DNA of 19,405 nucleotides from an uncultured Prevotella sp. (GCA_946623195.1 CAMOQW010000027.1:1-19405); one strand, 5' to 3'. Shown: positions 8,424-17,485, counted from the first letter of the stretch. Made by a program: numbers and translations. Notes: generated by a model from the letters alone, not told the origin.

Positions 8424-10161
8424 GACAAGACTGTTCAGCGGCTCTTTGTTGCTTGCCGCTTGCTCCCTGATGATGGTATCGTGTGTAGACACCCTCATCT
8501 TGCCCGACGACAAAACCGTTGACGAAGACTTCTGGAAGTCGAAGTCGGACGTACAGCTGATGGTGAACGGTGCCTACCAGCGCATGCTCAATGCCGATGT
8601 CATCTCACGGCTCATCGTCTGGGGCGACCTGCGCTCAGAGGAGATGATTCCCGTAGCCAGCATCACCGGTACTATTAAGGAAGACTTGGAGGAAATCAAT
8701 CTGGGTAACACCCAGACCGATAACACCTTCGCCACATGGGCTGCCTTCTATTCCGTCATCAACCGCTGCAACCTGGTGCTGCAGCGTGCAGAGGCCGTGA
8801 TGAGTGAAGACCCCAACTACACCAATGGCGACTATCTGTCGGACCGTGCACAGATGCTGGCCCTGCGCTCGCTGTGCTACTTCTACCTGGTGCGCAACTT
8901 CCGCGATGTCCCCTTCATCACTGATGCCTATTCCGACAGCAGCCAGGGCCGCAACGTGGCACAGTCGTCGCCCGACTCCGTGCTGACGAGCTGTCTGAGC
9001 GACTTGGCAGAGGCCGAGAAGAACACCGTCTCGGCATCGGCCTATACCGACTGGCGCCGCGTGGGCTACTTCACCCGCGATGCCATCAATGCCCTGCAGG
9101 CCGACATCTACCTGTGGCTGGGCAGCGTGCAGCACAGCACCGCTGACTATGAGCAGGCCGTGGCCTATTGCGACAAGATTATCGCCTCCAAGAAGTCGCA
9201 GCACATCCGCAAGCGCGGTGAGACCACGGAGAAGGACTACTATCTGAGTGAGGGCATGAATGCTTTCTACGACCTCTTCATCAACAAGAATGCCGAGGAG
9301 AGCATCCTGGAGCTGCAGTTCCAGTATGGTGCCAACGACAATGCCGGAACGACGCAGTACTTCAACCACTATAACACCAATTCCGGTAGCGTGCCTTATC
9401 TCTATGCCTCCTCCATCTTCAAGTATGGCGGCGAGGTGTACACCAGCGGTAGCACGCTGACCGACTACCGTGCGATGAACAACACCTATACGAATACCGC
9501 TGGAGCCACGGTCACCGTGGGCGACTTCGACGGATTGCGCATCCGTAAGTATGTAGCTCAGTCGGACTATATCAATCCGCCCAGTCAGGTGGCCACGTCA
9601 CCAGACTATAACTCTACGCTGGACATGAACTACATCATCTACCGGCTTTCCGACATTATGCTGATGAAGGCTGAGGCACTGACCGCCCTGGCCAGCGACG
9701 ATGCCGATGCCAGCCGACTGCATGCCGCCTTCGACCTGGTGAAGACCGTCAACCTGCGCTCCAAGCAGACGGAGTCTGACTCGCTGAAGTGGAATACCTA
9801 CAGCGACGGCAAGAGCACGATGGAGAACCTCATCCTGGCCGAGCGACTCCGTGAGCTGGCCTTCGAAGGCAAGCGCTGGTACGACCTGATGCGCTACAGC
9901 TATCGCCACATGGAGGGCGTCGACTATGCCACCACACTGGCTGCTCAGAATGATGCCGGCCGCACTCCCGTCGCCGTCTACGACGAAATGCTGAACCTCA
10001 TGAAGCGCAAGCTCTCCGGTAAGGGTAATGCCGTTGCTGCCAAGATGAATACCGAGCCACGGCTCTATATGCCGGTGCCGCTCTCTGATTTGAACATCAG
10101 TCCCCTGTTGCGCCAGAATCCGTCATACAGCGACAACGACAACTTCAACAAGAACTATTGA
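8389..10161 (+). CDS. SusD/RagB-family surface lipoprotein (first copy)
   Basis: A 590-residue SusD-like lipoprotein, the ligand-capturing lid of the SusC encoded just upstream (37-nt gap). Two Cys could be lipidated: Cys25 (LLAAC) and Cys32 (MVSC). Cys32 is favoured because VDTLILPDDKTVDEDFW directly after it resembles mature SusD N-termini. Helical, TPR-like segments follow, with RAQMLALRSLCYFYLVRNF near 159-177. The C-terminal family motif LAERLRELAFEGKRWYDLMR lies near 482-502, and LYMPVP with the NPSYSD tail closes the protein. The ATG was chosen because it directly precedes the signal peptide. The first 38 nt around the start are nearly duplicated at the start of the next gene. Which glycan, peptide or other ligand it binds is not evident. 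Confidence 0.95.
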   Translation: MITYKKIYNKVATRLFSGSLLLAACSLMMVSCVDTLILPDDKTVDEDFWKSKSDVQLMVNGAYQRMLNADVISRLIVWGDLRSEEMIPVASITGTIKEDLEEINLGNTQTDNTFATWAAFYSVINRCNLVLQRAEAVMSEDPNYTNGDYLSDRAQMLALRSLCYFYLVRNFRDVPFITDAYSDSSQGRNVAQSSPDSVLTSCLSDLAEAEKNTVSASAYTDWRRVGYFTRDAINALQADIYLWLGSVQHSTADYEQAVAYCDKIIASKKSQHIRKRGETTEKDYYLSEGMNAFYDLFINKNAEESILELQFQYGANDNAGTTQYFNHYNTNSGSVPYLYASSIFKYGGEVYTSGSTLTDYRAMNNTYTNTAGATVTVGDFDGLRIRKYVAQSDYINPPSQVATSPDYNSTLDMNYIIYRLSDIMLMKAEALTALASDDADASRLHAAFDLVKTVNLRSKQTESDSLKWNTYSDGKSTMENLILAERLRELAFEGKRWYDLMRYSYRHMEGVDYATTLAAQNDAGRTPVAVYDEMLNLMKRKLSGKGNAVAAKMNTEPRLYMPVPLSDLNISPLLRQNPSYSDNDNFNKNY

Positions 10162-10170
10162 ACGTAAACA

Positions 10171-10208
10171 ATTATGAGTACGATTAAGAATATATATAAT
10201 AAGGTGGC
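10171..10208 (+). repeat. 5'-end repeat, copy 2 (start of following FAS1 gene)
   Basis: This is the partner of the segment at 8386-8423. The two genes encode unrelated proteins (SusD-like and FAS1), so the near-identity is confined to the translation start and the first codons. That points to local duplication or gene conversion of an initiation/signal-peptide cassette, or to shared selection on it. Confidence 0.75.
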
Positions 10209-12273
10209 AGAGATGGCAGTCATCCTCCTCTCTCCATTGGCGTTCAGCGTAGCTGTCACCTCCTGTAATCCGGAGCCTGACGAGTCGGACCTCTACTCCT
10301 TCACGGGAGAGACGATAGAGTCGCTGATCGCACAGGACAGCACGCTCACCGACTTCAACTACATCCTGTCGCGTGTGGGCTACGACAAAATGATGGCAGC
10401 CTACGGCAGCTATACCTGTTTTGCTCCTACCAACGACGGCGTGCAGGCCTATATCGACAGCCTCTACAATGACAACGAGGCCGTCATTCCCCATAACGGC
10501 ATGACAGAGAACTCGCTGGAGGGACTGACCGACAGCCTCTGCATGAACATTGTCCAGTATCACATCACGACAACCTACCGCGACCTCGTCTCGATGACGG
10601 GTAACGGTGAAATCTCCACCATGCTGGGCTATGAGTTCTCCTTCTCGTCGGACACCGGTAAGACCATCCTTGGCAACAAGGCCACCATTACCGCCTCCGA
10701 CAAGCAGGCTACGAACGGTCTGCTGCATGTCATCGACAATGTGATTCCGCGCTTCACCCGTTTCATTGGCGATATGCTGGAACGCAATGCTCAGACCTAC
10801 TCCATCTTCAGCGAGGCCTTCAAGCGCACCGGACTGTGCGACTCCGTGTTGACCTTCATGAAGCGTGGCGACAAGGCCGACGGTACCTTTACGTTCACGC
10901 AACTCCCGCGTGAGAACTACAGCAGCTCGCTTTCGGCAGAGACGACCTGTAAAGTGGGCTATACCGTGTTTGCCGAGTCTGATGCGGTGATGCAGGCCAA
11001 CAACATCAACAGTTTCGAAGACCTGGTGCAGTTTGCCAATGAGCAATATGGCAATGCCGCCGACTGGTATGACTACCTGAGCGAGAACGGCATCACCGTC
11101 AGCACCGGCGACGACTACACCAACCGCTACAATGCCCTGAACATGTTTGTGGCCTACCACATCCTGAACGCCTCGATGTCGGTCAACCAGCTGGTCTATG
11201 AGAAGGGCTCCAACGCCTATTGGAACTATGCGCCTGATGCTGACCCCTACGACTACTACGAGACCCTGCTTCCCCACACGATGATGAAGATCTGGGAGCC
11301 TGTCTCGGAAGGCAATGGCAAGAACCTCTACATCAACCGCTATCGCATGAACAATACGTTGACCGACGAGTTGGCAACGCAGGGTTCTGAGGCCATGCAC
11401 AACCTGGTGGAGCCGGGTGTGATGGTGCTCCGTACGGGTAGTCTGCTGGCTTACAACGGCTACGTGCATCCCATCAACAAGATGCTGGTTTACAACCGCA
11501 TGGTGCCCAAGGGCGTGCTCAACGAGCGCATCCGTGTCAACTGCACCTCCCTGTTCCCCGAGCTGATCAACAACCGTCAGCGCTACTGGGCAACGGGCGA
11601 CGGCAACATCTCCAGTGCCTACGACGGCTCGCGTGCCGGTATTCCTTCGAAGTATTTCGACAACATGGTGCTCTATGACGACTACTTCTGTCTGGCCTAC
11701 TGTCTGCATGGTGCCTGGCGCTGCTTCCAGTCTGACCAGGTGCAGTTCTGGGGTCGCTTCGACATGGCCTTCAAGCTGCCCAGCGTACCTTCCGGCATCT
11801 ACGAGATCCGTGTGGTATATGCCCCGATGAGCTACGGCGGATTCATGCAGTATTACATTGGCACGTCGCCCAGTGTGACCTCGATGCAGGCCATCGGTCT
11901 GCCCTTCGATGCCTCCGTGCAGGTGACCGACCCACGAATCGGTCTGACGGATGCCACCAAGGAGGACGATATGGGTATCGGTTCCGATATCGCCATGCAT
12001 AACCGTGGCTACATGCGTGGTCCGTACAGCTATTGCGGACATGCCGAGTCTACCGGTTGGACGACGACGAACAACGGACGTTTCGAGTATGGTGCCAGCA
12101 TGACGGTACGCTACGTGTTAGGCCGCATCGAGCTCAAGCAGGGCGAGGAGAACTGGCTGCGCATCAAGACGCTGAACCCCGACAACCCCCTGCTCCCCGT
12201 CGGTCTTGACTTCGTGGAACTCTGTCCCACCAGCGTACTCGACAACCAGCAATATACGGAAGACTGGTATTAA
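10174..12273 (+). CDS. Fasciclin lipoprotein: two FAS1 domains plus a beta-rich C-terminal domain
   Basis: A 699-residue lipoprotein with lipobox VTSC (Cys31) and acidic mature start CNPEPDESD. FAS1 domain 1 spans about 48-195, with CFAPTNDGVQAY at 82, QYH at 128-130 and NGLLHVIDNVIP at 181. FAS1 domain 2 spans about 205-442, with TVFAESDAVM at 264, AYH at 327-329 and YNGYVHPINKMLVY at 427. Residues about 443-699 form a beta-rich domain I cannot name, with GIYEIRVVYAP at 541 and the terminal strand DFVELCPTSV at 679. It has six Cys (457, 506, 510, 517, 621, 684), three of them clustered. It lies 12 nt after susD and 37 nt before a second FAS1 gene of like layout. It is probably an additional surface subunit of the SusCD machine, in an adhesive or ligand-binding role. 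Confidence 0.88.
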   Translation: MSTIKNIYNKVAEMAVILLSPLAFSVAVTSCNPEPDESDLYSFTGETIESLIAQDSTLTDFNYILSRVGYDKMMAAYGSYTCFAPTNDGVQAYIDSLYNDNEAVIPHNGMTENSLEGLTDSLCMNIVQYHITTTYRDLVSMTGNGEISTMLGYEFSFSSDTGKTILGNKATITASDKQATNGLLHVIDNVIPRFTRFIGDMLERNAQTYSIFSEAFKRTGLCDSVLTFMKRGDKADGTFTFTQLPRENYSSSLSAETTCKVGYTVFAESDAVMQANNINSFEDLVQFANEQYGNAADWYDYLSENGITVSTGDDYTNRYNALNMFVAYHILNASMSVNQLVYEKGSNAYWNYAPDADPYDYYETLLPHTMMKIWEPVSEGNGKNLYINRYRMNNTLTDELATQGSEAMHNLVEPGVMVLRTGSLLAYNGYVHPINKMLVYNRMVPKGVLNERIRVNCTSLFPELINNRQRYWATGDGNISSAYDGSRAGIPSKYFDNMVLYDDYFCLAYCLHGAWRCFQSDQVQFWGRFDMAFKLPSVPSGIYEIRVVYAPMSYGGFMQYYIGTSPSVTSMQAIGLPFDASVQVTDPRIGLTDATKEDDMGIGSDIAMHNRGYMRGPYSYCGHAESTGWTTTNNGRFEYGASMTVRYVLGRIELKQGEENWLRIKTLNPDNPLLPVGLDFVELCPTSVLDNQQYTEDWY

Positions 12274-12310
12274 TCTGAGATGAAAGAAGAAAGATTAAAG
12301 ATGAACGATT

Positions 12311-14122
12311 ATGAAAAATAACAAATATATAGGAACCCTGATGCTGGCAGCCACCATGATGACTGCCGCATCATGCTCCGATTTCAGTGACTACAACAAG
12401 GAGGTTGCCGATGCGGCCCCTGCTGCCAGCCAGACGTTGTGGCAGAACATCCAGCAGGATGGTCAGCTGAGCGATTTCGCCAGTCTGCTCCAGAAGGTTG
12501 GCTACGACAGCATCCTGAACGCCTCACAGTATTATACGGTGTGGGCACCGCTGAACGGTACTTACGATGCCTCTGTCTTCCAGAGCTTAGACAAGGATGC
12601 ACTGCTGCGCCAGTTTGTCAACAATCATATTGCCAACTACAGCCACCGTGCTTCCGGCATCTTCAACGAGCGCATCCTGATGCGTAACGAGAAGTCGTAC
12701 GACTTCACCGGCAACGGTACTTTCACCTTCGACGGGGTGACGCTGAATGCCGCCAACCTGCCCAGCAACAATGGTATCATGCATACGCTCAACGGTGTGG
12801 CCAACTTCTATCCCAACCTGTATGAGTTTATCACGGACTCCCAGCTCAACAAGTCCTACGGTATTGACTCCGTGAGCAACTTCTTCCGCCGCTATGAGAC
12901 GTCGTATCTGGATACTGAGCACTCAGTGACCGGTCCTATCGTCGATGGTCTGCAGACATACGTCGACTCCGTGATCATCACCGAGAACACGCTGTGGAAC
13001 TCGCTCAACTTCAAGATGAGCAGCGAGGACAGTACCTATACGATGCTGGTACCGACCAACAAGGCCTGGAACAGTACTTACAACAAGATCAAGAACAGCT
13101 TCAACTATATCAGCACCACCAAGGCACAGGCATTCATTCCGGATGCCAGAAAGGGTGCCGAGGGCGCCACGATAGCTACCAACCCGCAGTCTGTCACCAT
13201 CGACGCCAGTATGCTGGCCGACTCGCTGGCTACGCGCTACATCACGCGCTACCTGTCATTCAGCAACAACAACGGCTATAACCGCTGGCTCGTCGGAGAA
13301 CCCACCTATCTGGGTCGCGACACGCTCTATACCACTACCCGTCAAAAGCTCTCCAGCCCTCAGAACCTGTTGGCACAGACGGTTGCTGAAGTCAAGATGA
13401 GCAATGGTGTGGCTCGCGTCGTTGACAGCATAGCCGTAGCACCTTGGGAGACCTATAATCCCGAGCTGTTCTATTCTGCCGTCAGCTCCTACAACCTGGC
13501 CCGCGTGGCAACAGGTACGATGTCGTCAGTCCAGATAACCGGCAACAATGTGGACCCTGCCAAGGTGAACCTGCAGGACAGCTATAGTTCTGACTACCGC
13601 TATCTGTGGGTAGAACCCAGTGGTAACTACTCTAAGCCGGAGGTTAACATCTATCTGAACGATGTGCTGAGCACCACCTATGAAATCTACTGCATTTTCG
13701 TTCCCGAGAATGTCGACAAGACCAAGTCGGCGGTGGAGACCAAGCCCAACCGCGTCATCTTCACGCTGAACTACTGCGACAGGAGCGGTAATCTGAAGGA
13801 AGAGGTGTTCCTCGATGAGAATCAGGATGCCGAGGCTTTCCGCACGAAGTATAAGTTGACGAATACTGCTACCAACAAGAATACCATCTATGCCTTCACC
13901 AATGACACATCGAAGGTTGACACCCTGTTCGTTGGTGAGTTCACCTTCCCGGTGTGCTATGAAGGCCTTGGCGACGGCTATTGCCCGAATATCAAAATCA
14001 CTTCTCCGTTCTCTGCCGTTACCGGCAATGTCCGTAACGACTTCACCCGCGACCTCCGCATTGCCGGTATCCTGCTGAAGCCGAAAGAACTCGTGGAATT
14101 TGAAGATAAAAACAAGAAATGA
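12311..14122 (+). CDS. Second two-FAS1 lipoprotein with beta-rich C-terminal domain
   Basis: A 603-residue lipoprotein with lipobox AASC (Cys22) and acidic mature start CSDFSDYNKEVAD. FAS1 domain 1 spans about 40-168, with TVWAPLNGTYD at 76, NNH at 104-106 and NNGIMHTLNGVANFYP at 153. FAS1 domain 2 spans about 180-380, with MLVPTNKAWN at 245 and SNGVARVVDSIAVAP at 364. Residues about 385-600 form a beta-rich C-terminal domain with TTYEIYCIFVPE at 455 and LRIAGILLKP at 582. The YEI-x3-(F/Y)-x-P pattern recurs in the preceding gene's C-terminal domain, so the two genes are probably diverged paralogues. The stop codon overlaps the next susC start by 4 nt (ATGA), which suggests translational coupling and matched production with that transporter. 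Confidence 0.88.
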   Translation: MKNNKYIGTLMLAATMMTAASCSDFSDYNKEVADAAPAASQTLWQNIQQDGQLSDFASLLQKVGYDSILNASQYYTVWAPLNGTYDASVFQSLDKDALLRQFVNNHIANYSHRASGIFNERILMRNEKSYDFTGNGTFTFDGVTLNAANLPSNNGIMHTLNGVANFYPNLYEFITDSQLNKSYGIDSVSNFFRRYETSYLDTEHSVTGPIVDGLQTYVDSVIITENTLWNSLNFKMSSEDSTYTMLVPTNKAWNSTYNKIKNSFNYISTTKAQAFIPDARKGAEGATIATNPQSVTIDASMLADSLATRYITRYLSFSNNNGYNRWLVGEPTYLGRDTLYTTTRQKLSSPQNLLAQTVAEVKMSNGVARVVDSIAVAPWETYNPELFYSAVSSYNLARVATGTMSSVQITGNNVDPAKVNLQDSYSSDYRYLWVEPSGNYSKPEVNIYLNDVLSTTYEIYCIFVPENVDKTKSAVETKPNRVIFTLNYCDRSGNLKEEVFLDENQDAEAFRTKYKLTNTATNKNTIYAFTNDTSKVDTLFVGEFTFPVCYEGLGDGYCPNIKITSPFSAVTGNVRNDFTRDLRIAGILLKPKELVEFEDKNKK

Positions 14123-17100
14123 ATATGAAGCGTACTATATTCCATCTATGGCAGACTTGCGGTCTGAGGCTCGCCGTCTGCACGTTAACCTTTGGACTCA
14201 CCACCGCCATCAATGCCCAGACGGACAATGACGACGAGTTCGAAGAAGAGACTGTGACAACCATCAAGCAACCCAAGCGTGCAGAGGTGAAGCAGAAGGT
14301 CTATCCGATGATGTCCGTCAAGGGTGTTGTCACCGACCAGGCCACCGGCAAACCTCTGGTTGGTATCCAGCTGCGCTCGTTGGCTAATGAGCGCTATACG
14401 GCTATGACCGATGAAAATGGCGCCTTCACCATCAATGTGCCTACTTTCACGACGGCTCTCTATGTGCATGGTCCGGAATATCTGTCTCAGCAGGTGTCCA
14501 TCCAGGCCGAGCAGGAGGGTCAGCAGATAGCTGTCAAGATGCTGAGCAACAAGTTCCAGTCGATGTACGGCAAGACCATCGACTATACCGCCAAGCGCGA
14601 GGCGCAGATTGAGCGCTTTGGCGTGACGGTCGACAACGAGCTGGGCGGCAAGCTGGGCGGCGATGTCCGCAGCATCCTCCATTCGGCAGCCGTCGAGGGC
14701 GGAGCCTCGATGTTCATTCGCGGTCTGAACAGCATTACCAGCGATGCCCAGCCGCTCATCATCGTCGATGGCGTGGAGATGGACATGCAGCGCGACCGCG
14801 TCTCGTTGCACGACGGTCAGTTCAACAACATGCTGGCCAACATCTCTCCCGACGACATTGAGAAGGTGACGGTGCTGAAGAATGCCACTGCCCTTTATGG
14901 TGCCCGTGGCGGCAATGGCGTGATAGTCATCGAGACCAAGCGCGGTCACTCGATGGCCACACGCATCGATGCCAACATTTCTGCCGGTGTGCAGCTGATT
15001 CCGCGCCTGCCGACCATGATGAACAGCACGCAGTATCGCACCTATGCCACCGAGCTGATTGGTACCCTGCCTGAAGCTGACAAATACAAGAATTTCCACT
15101 TCCTCAACGACGATCCTACCGGCTATTATTACCGTACCTATCATAATAATACCGACTGGACTGACGGCATCTACCGCAAGGCCATGACGCAGAACTACAG
15201 CATCAACGTGCAAGGTGGTGACGACATCGGTATGTATAACCTCTCGGTGGGCTATGTGGATGCCAAGAATACCATCAAGGAGACCAGCTTCGACCGTATG
15301 AACGTGCGTTTCAATACGGATATCAAGATTCTGTGGAACCTTAGCACGAAGTTCGATATCGCCATCTCGCGTACCAACAACTACCTCTTCGACGATGGCC
15401 TGCCCTCAGACTTCTCGTCCAGCACGGTGACATCCCTGACGGCATTGGCACTGATTAAGTCGCCGCTCGTGGCTCCTTATCAGTACAACAGCATCGTGGG
15501 TGGCTTCACCGGTCTGCTGAGCGACTACGACAACATCCTGGCTGCCAGTGAGACACCGCGCAATCCCGTCACCAACACGCAGCTGGCCAACCCGCTGTCC
15601 ATCATCCAGAACGGTAATGGCGACAACAAGAACAAGGCCGAGAACACCTACTTCACGCTCCGTCTCGCTCCCGAGCTGCTGCTGGGTAAGGGCTTCAAGC
15701 TTTCTGCCGACCTCTACTACATGCTGAACCGTAATGCACAGCGCTACTTCCGCCCCTATACGGGTATTCCGACCTTCAATGTGGCCGAGATTGGTAATGT
15801 CACCTCGCAAACCATGTCGATGTTTGCCAAGGAGCAGAACTTCATGGGTAAGCTGCAGCTCGACTGGGGCCAGCAGTTCGGCAAGCACACGGTCAATGCC
15901 TTCGTCGGCGCCCGTTACAACCACTTCTCTTACGACAACAGCGACCTGAGCACAGAATACCAGGGCAAGACCAGCGACAAGAACCCGACGCTCTCTACCA
16001 GCGGTATTGCCGGCATCGACGGTGCCAACGACGTATGGAAGACTATCCAGTGGTATGGCAATGTGGACTACAACTACATGAACCGCTACTTCGTCACGCT
16101 GTCGCTGATGGCCGAGGCCAACAGCCGCTTTGGCTCCAATGCCGACGGTCTGAAGCTGTTTGGCGTGAAGTGGGCCATCTTCCCGAGCATCCAGGCCGGT
16201 TGGGTCCTGACCAACGAGAACTGGTTCCCGAAGACTCCTGCCGTCAACTTCCTTCGCCTGAACGTAGGCTACGACGTCAGTGGCAATGACAACATCTCCT
16301 ACTATGCTGCCCGCACCAGCTTCACGGCCGTGAAGTATTTCAACAACATCATGGGCGAGCAGATGACCAACATCGGTAACGACAAGGTGCAGTGGGAGTC
16401 GACCAAGAAGTTCAATGTCGGCCTGCAGACCTACCTCTTCAACAACCGCGTGGGGCTGAGCTTCGACTACTTCATCCACAAGACCGACAATCTGCTCATG
16501 CTGAAGTCGTTCTCCAATCCTATCGGAGGCATCAACCGCTATTGGAGCAATGGCGGCGAACTGAAGAATACCGGTTATGAGCTGGGCCTTACCCTCAAGC
16601 CTGTCGTCAGCAAAGACTGGCGCGTGGAGGTGGGGGCCACGATGGGTCACTACAAGAATGAGGTCACCAAGCTGCCTGACGGCAACTTCACCACCTCGGT
16701 CTATGGCGACAAGAACATCCTGACCAGTGTGGGCAACCCCGTGGCGATGTTCTATGGCTACAAGACCGCCGGGGTGTTCTCGACGGATGCCGAGGCCGCT
16801 ACTGCCGGCAAGAATGGTGCCGACTACCTCTATATGCAGGACAATGCCGGCAACTACAATGCCTTCAAGGCTGGCGACATGCACTTCGTAGACCAGAACG
16901 GTGACGGCATCATCGACGAGGCCGACAAGGTGACCATCGGTAATCCCAATCCCGACATCTATGGCAACATCTTCGCCACCGTCAACTGGAAGCAGCTGAC
17001 ACTCTCGCTGGGCTTCAACTACTCCGTGGGCAACGATGTCTACAACTATCAGCGTGCGGTGCTTAACAGCGGAGCTACCTTCTATAACCAGCAGGTGGCC

Positions 17101-17445
17101 GAGACGGGCCGCTGGCGCTATGAGGGTCAGCAGGCCACGCTGCCGCGTGCTGCCTTTGGCGACCCCATGGGCAACAACCGCTTCAGCGACCGCTGGATTG
17201 AGGATGGCAGCTATCTGCGCCTCAAGACCGTCAACGTGAGCTATCAGGTGCCCATCCCCGGTTCATGGACCTGGCTGCAGGGACTGACCATCTGGGCTGA
17301 GGCTCAGAATCTGCTGACCTTTACCAAGTACAAGGGCAGCGACCCGGAGTTCAGCATCGGCAATGGTGTGATGTATCAAGGCATCGACTGCGGTGCTCTG
17401 GCCCAGGGCCGTTCGTTCTATGCAGGTGTGAAGATTAACCTCTAA
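14119..17445 (+). CDS. SusC/RagA-type TonB-dependent outer-membrane transporter (second copy)
   Basis: A 1108-residue SusC-like barrel, clearly diverged from the first copy. The signal peptide ends near residue 33 (TTAINAQ). It is followed by an acidic stretch DNDDEFEEETVTTI (36-49) and a basic linker. The carboxypeptidase-regulatory-like domain comes only then, at about 65-140 (SVKGVVTDQATGKPLVGIQL). The plug spans about 145-275, with MFIRGLNSITSDAQPLIIVD at 198 and VTVLKNATALYGARGGNGVI at 250. A DQNGDGIIDEADK loop precedes the C-terminal strands, which end in FYAGVKINL. There is no STN domain. The EVVV segment seen before the plug in the first copy is missing here; ETVTT in the acidic stretch may be the TonB box. 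The ATG at 14119 overlaps the upstream stop; ATG 14125 (MKRTIF) is an equally plausible start. Confidence 0.94.
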   Translation: MNMKRTIFHLWQTCGLRLAVCTLTFGLTTAINAQTDNDDEFEEETVTTIKQPKRAEVKQKVYPMMSVKGVVTDQATGKPLVGIQLRSLANERYTAMTDENGAFTINVPTFTTALYVHGPEYLSQQVSIQAEQEGQQIAVKMLSNKFQSMYGKTIDYTAKREAQIERFGVTVDNELGGKLGGDVRSILHSAAVEGGASMFIRGLNSITSDAQPLIIVDGVEMDMQRDRVSLHDGQFNNMLANISPDDIEKVTVLKNATALYGARGGNGVIVIETKRGHSMATRIDANISAGVQLIPRLPTMMNSTQYRTYATELIGTLPEADKYKNFHFLNDDPTGYYYRTYHNNTDWTDGIYRKAMTQNYSINVQGGDDIGMYNLSVGYVDAKNTIKETSFDRMNVRFNTDIKILWNLSTKFDIAISRTNNYLFDDGLPSDFSSSTVTSLTALALIKSPLVAPYQYNSIVGGFTGLLSDYDNILAASETPRNPVTNTQLANPLSIIQNGNGDNKNKAENTYFTLRLAPELLLGKGFKLSADLYYMLNRNAQRYFRPYTGIPTFNVAEIGNVTSQTMSMFAKEQNFMGKLQLDWGQQFGKHTVNAFVGARYNHFSYDNSDLSTEYQGKTSDKNPTLSTSGIAGIDGANDVWKTIQWYGNVDYNYMNRYFVTLSLMAEANSRFGSNADGLKLFGVKWAIFPSIQAGWVLTNENWFPKTPAVNFLRLNVGYDVSGNDNISYYAARTSFTAVKYFNNIMGEQMTNIGNDKVQWESTKKFNVGLQTYLFNNRVGLSFDYFIHKTDNLLMLKSFSNPIGGINRYWSNGGELKNTGYELGLTLKPVVSKDWRVEVGATMGHYKNEVTKLPDGNFTTSVYGDKNILTSVGNPVAMFYGYKTAGVFSTDAEAATAGKNGADYLYMQDNAGNYNAFKAGDMHFVDQNGDGIIDEADKVTIGNPNPDIYGNIFATVNWKQLTLSLGFNYSVGNDVYNYQRAVLNSGATFYNQQVAETGRWRYEGQQATLPRAAFGDPMGNNRFSDRWIEDGSYLRLKTVNVSYQVPIPGSWTWLQGLTIWAEAQNLLTFTKYKGSDPEFSIGNGVMYQGIDCGALAQGRSFYAGVKINL

Positions 17446-17454
17446 TGTGTGGAG

Positions 17455-17478
17455 TAAAGAATTAAGTATAAAGAATTA
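17455..17478 (+). repeat. Short direct repeat in the susC-susD spacer
   Basis: TAAAGAATTA occurs at 17455-17464 and again at 17469-17478, a 14-nt period, just upstream of the susD start at 17486. The spacer is A/T-rich and nearly free of C. The first susC-susD spacer also repeats a short word (AATTAG at 8357 and 8371) with a 14-nt offset. Confidence 0.6.
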
Positions 17479-17485
17479 TAAGATT

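Noticed and set aside
10123..12042. Long open frame on the minus strand (639 codons) opposite the first two-FAS1 gene
   Set aside because: It lies antisense to a gene with clear lipobox and FAS1 motifs. Its His/Val/Gly-rich composition is what antisense reading of C-ending codons gives. No start context, domain or signal peptide was recognised.
15406..16884. Minus-strand open frame (492 codons) opposite the second susC
   Set aside because: Same antisense artefact of codon bias. The plus strand encodes an intact SusC barrel throughout this span.
4908..17445. Classical polysaccharide-utilisation locus with named substrate
   Set aside because: Two SusCD pairs fit, but no CAZyme, sulfatase or known regulator is in the window. 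SusC/SusD sequences alone do not reveal the ligand, so no substrate is assigned.
17447..17485. GTG start 13 codons upstream for the second susD
   Set aside because: The extra residues (MWSKELSIKNYKI) would precede a normal lipoprotein signal peptide. The span reads like the repeat-bearing spacer, and ATG 17486 has the same start context as neighbouring genes.
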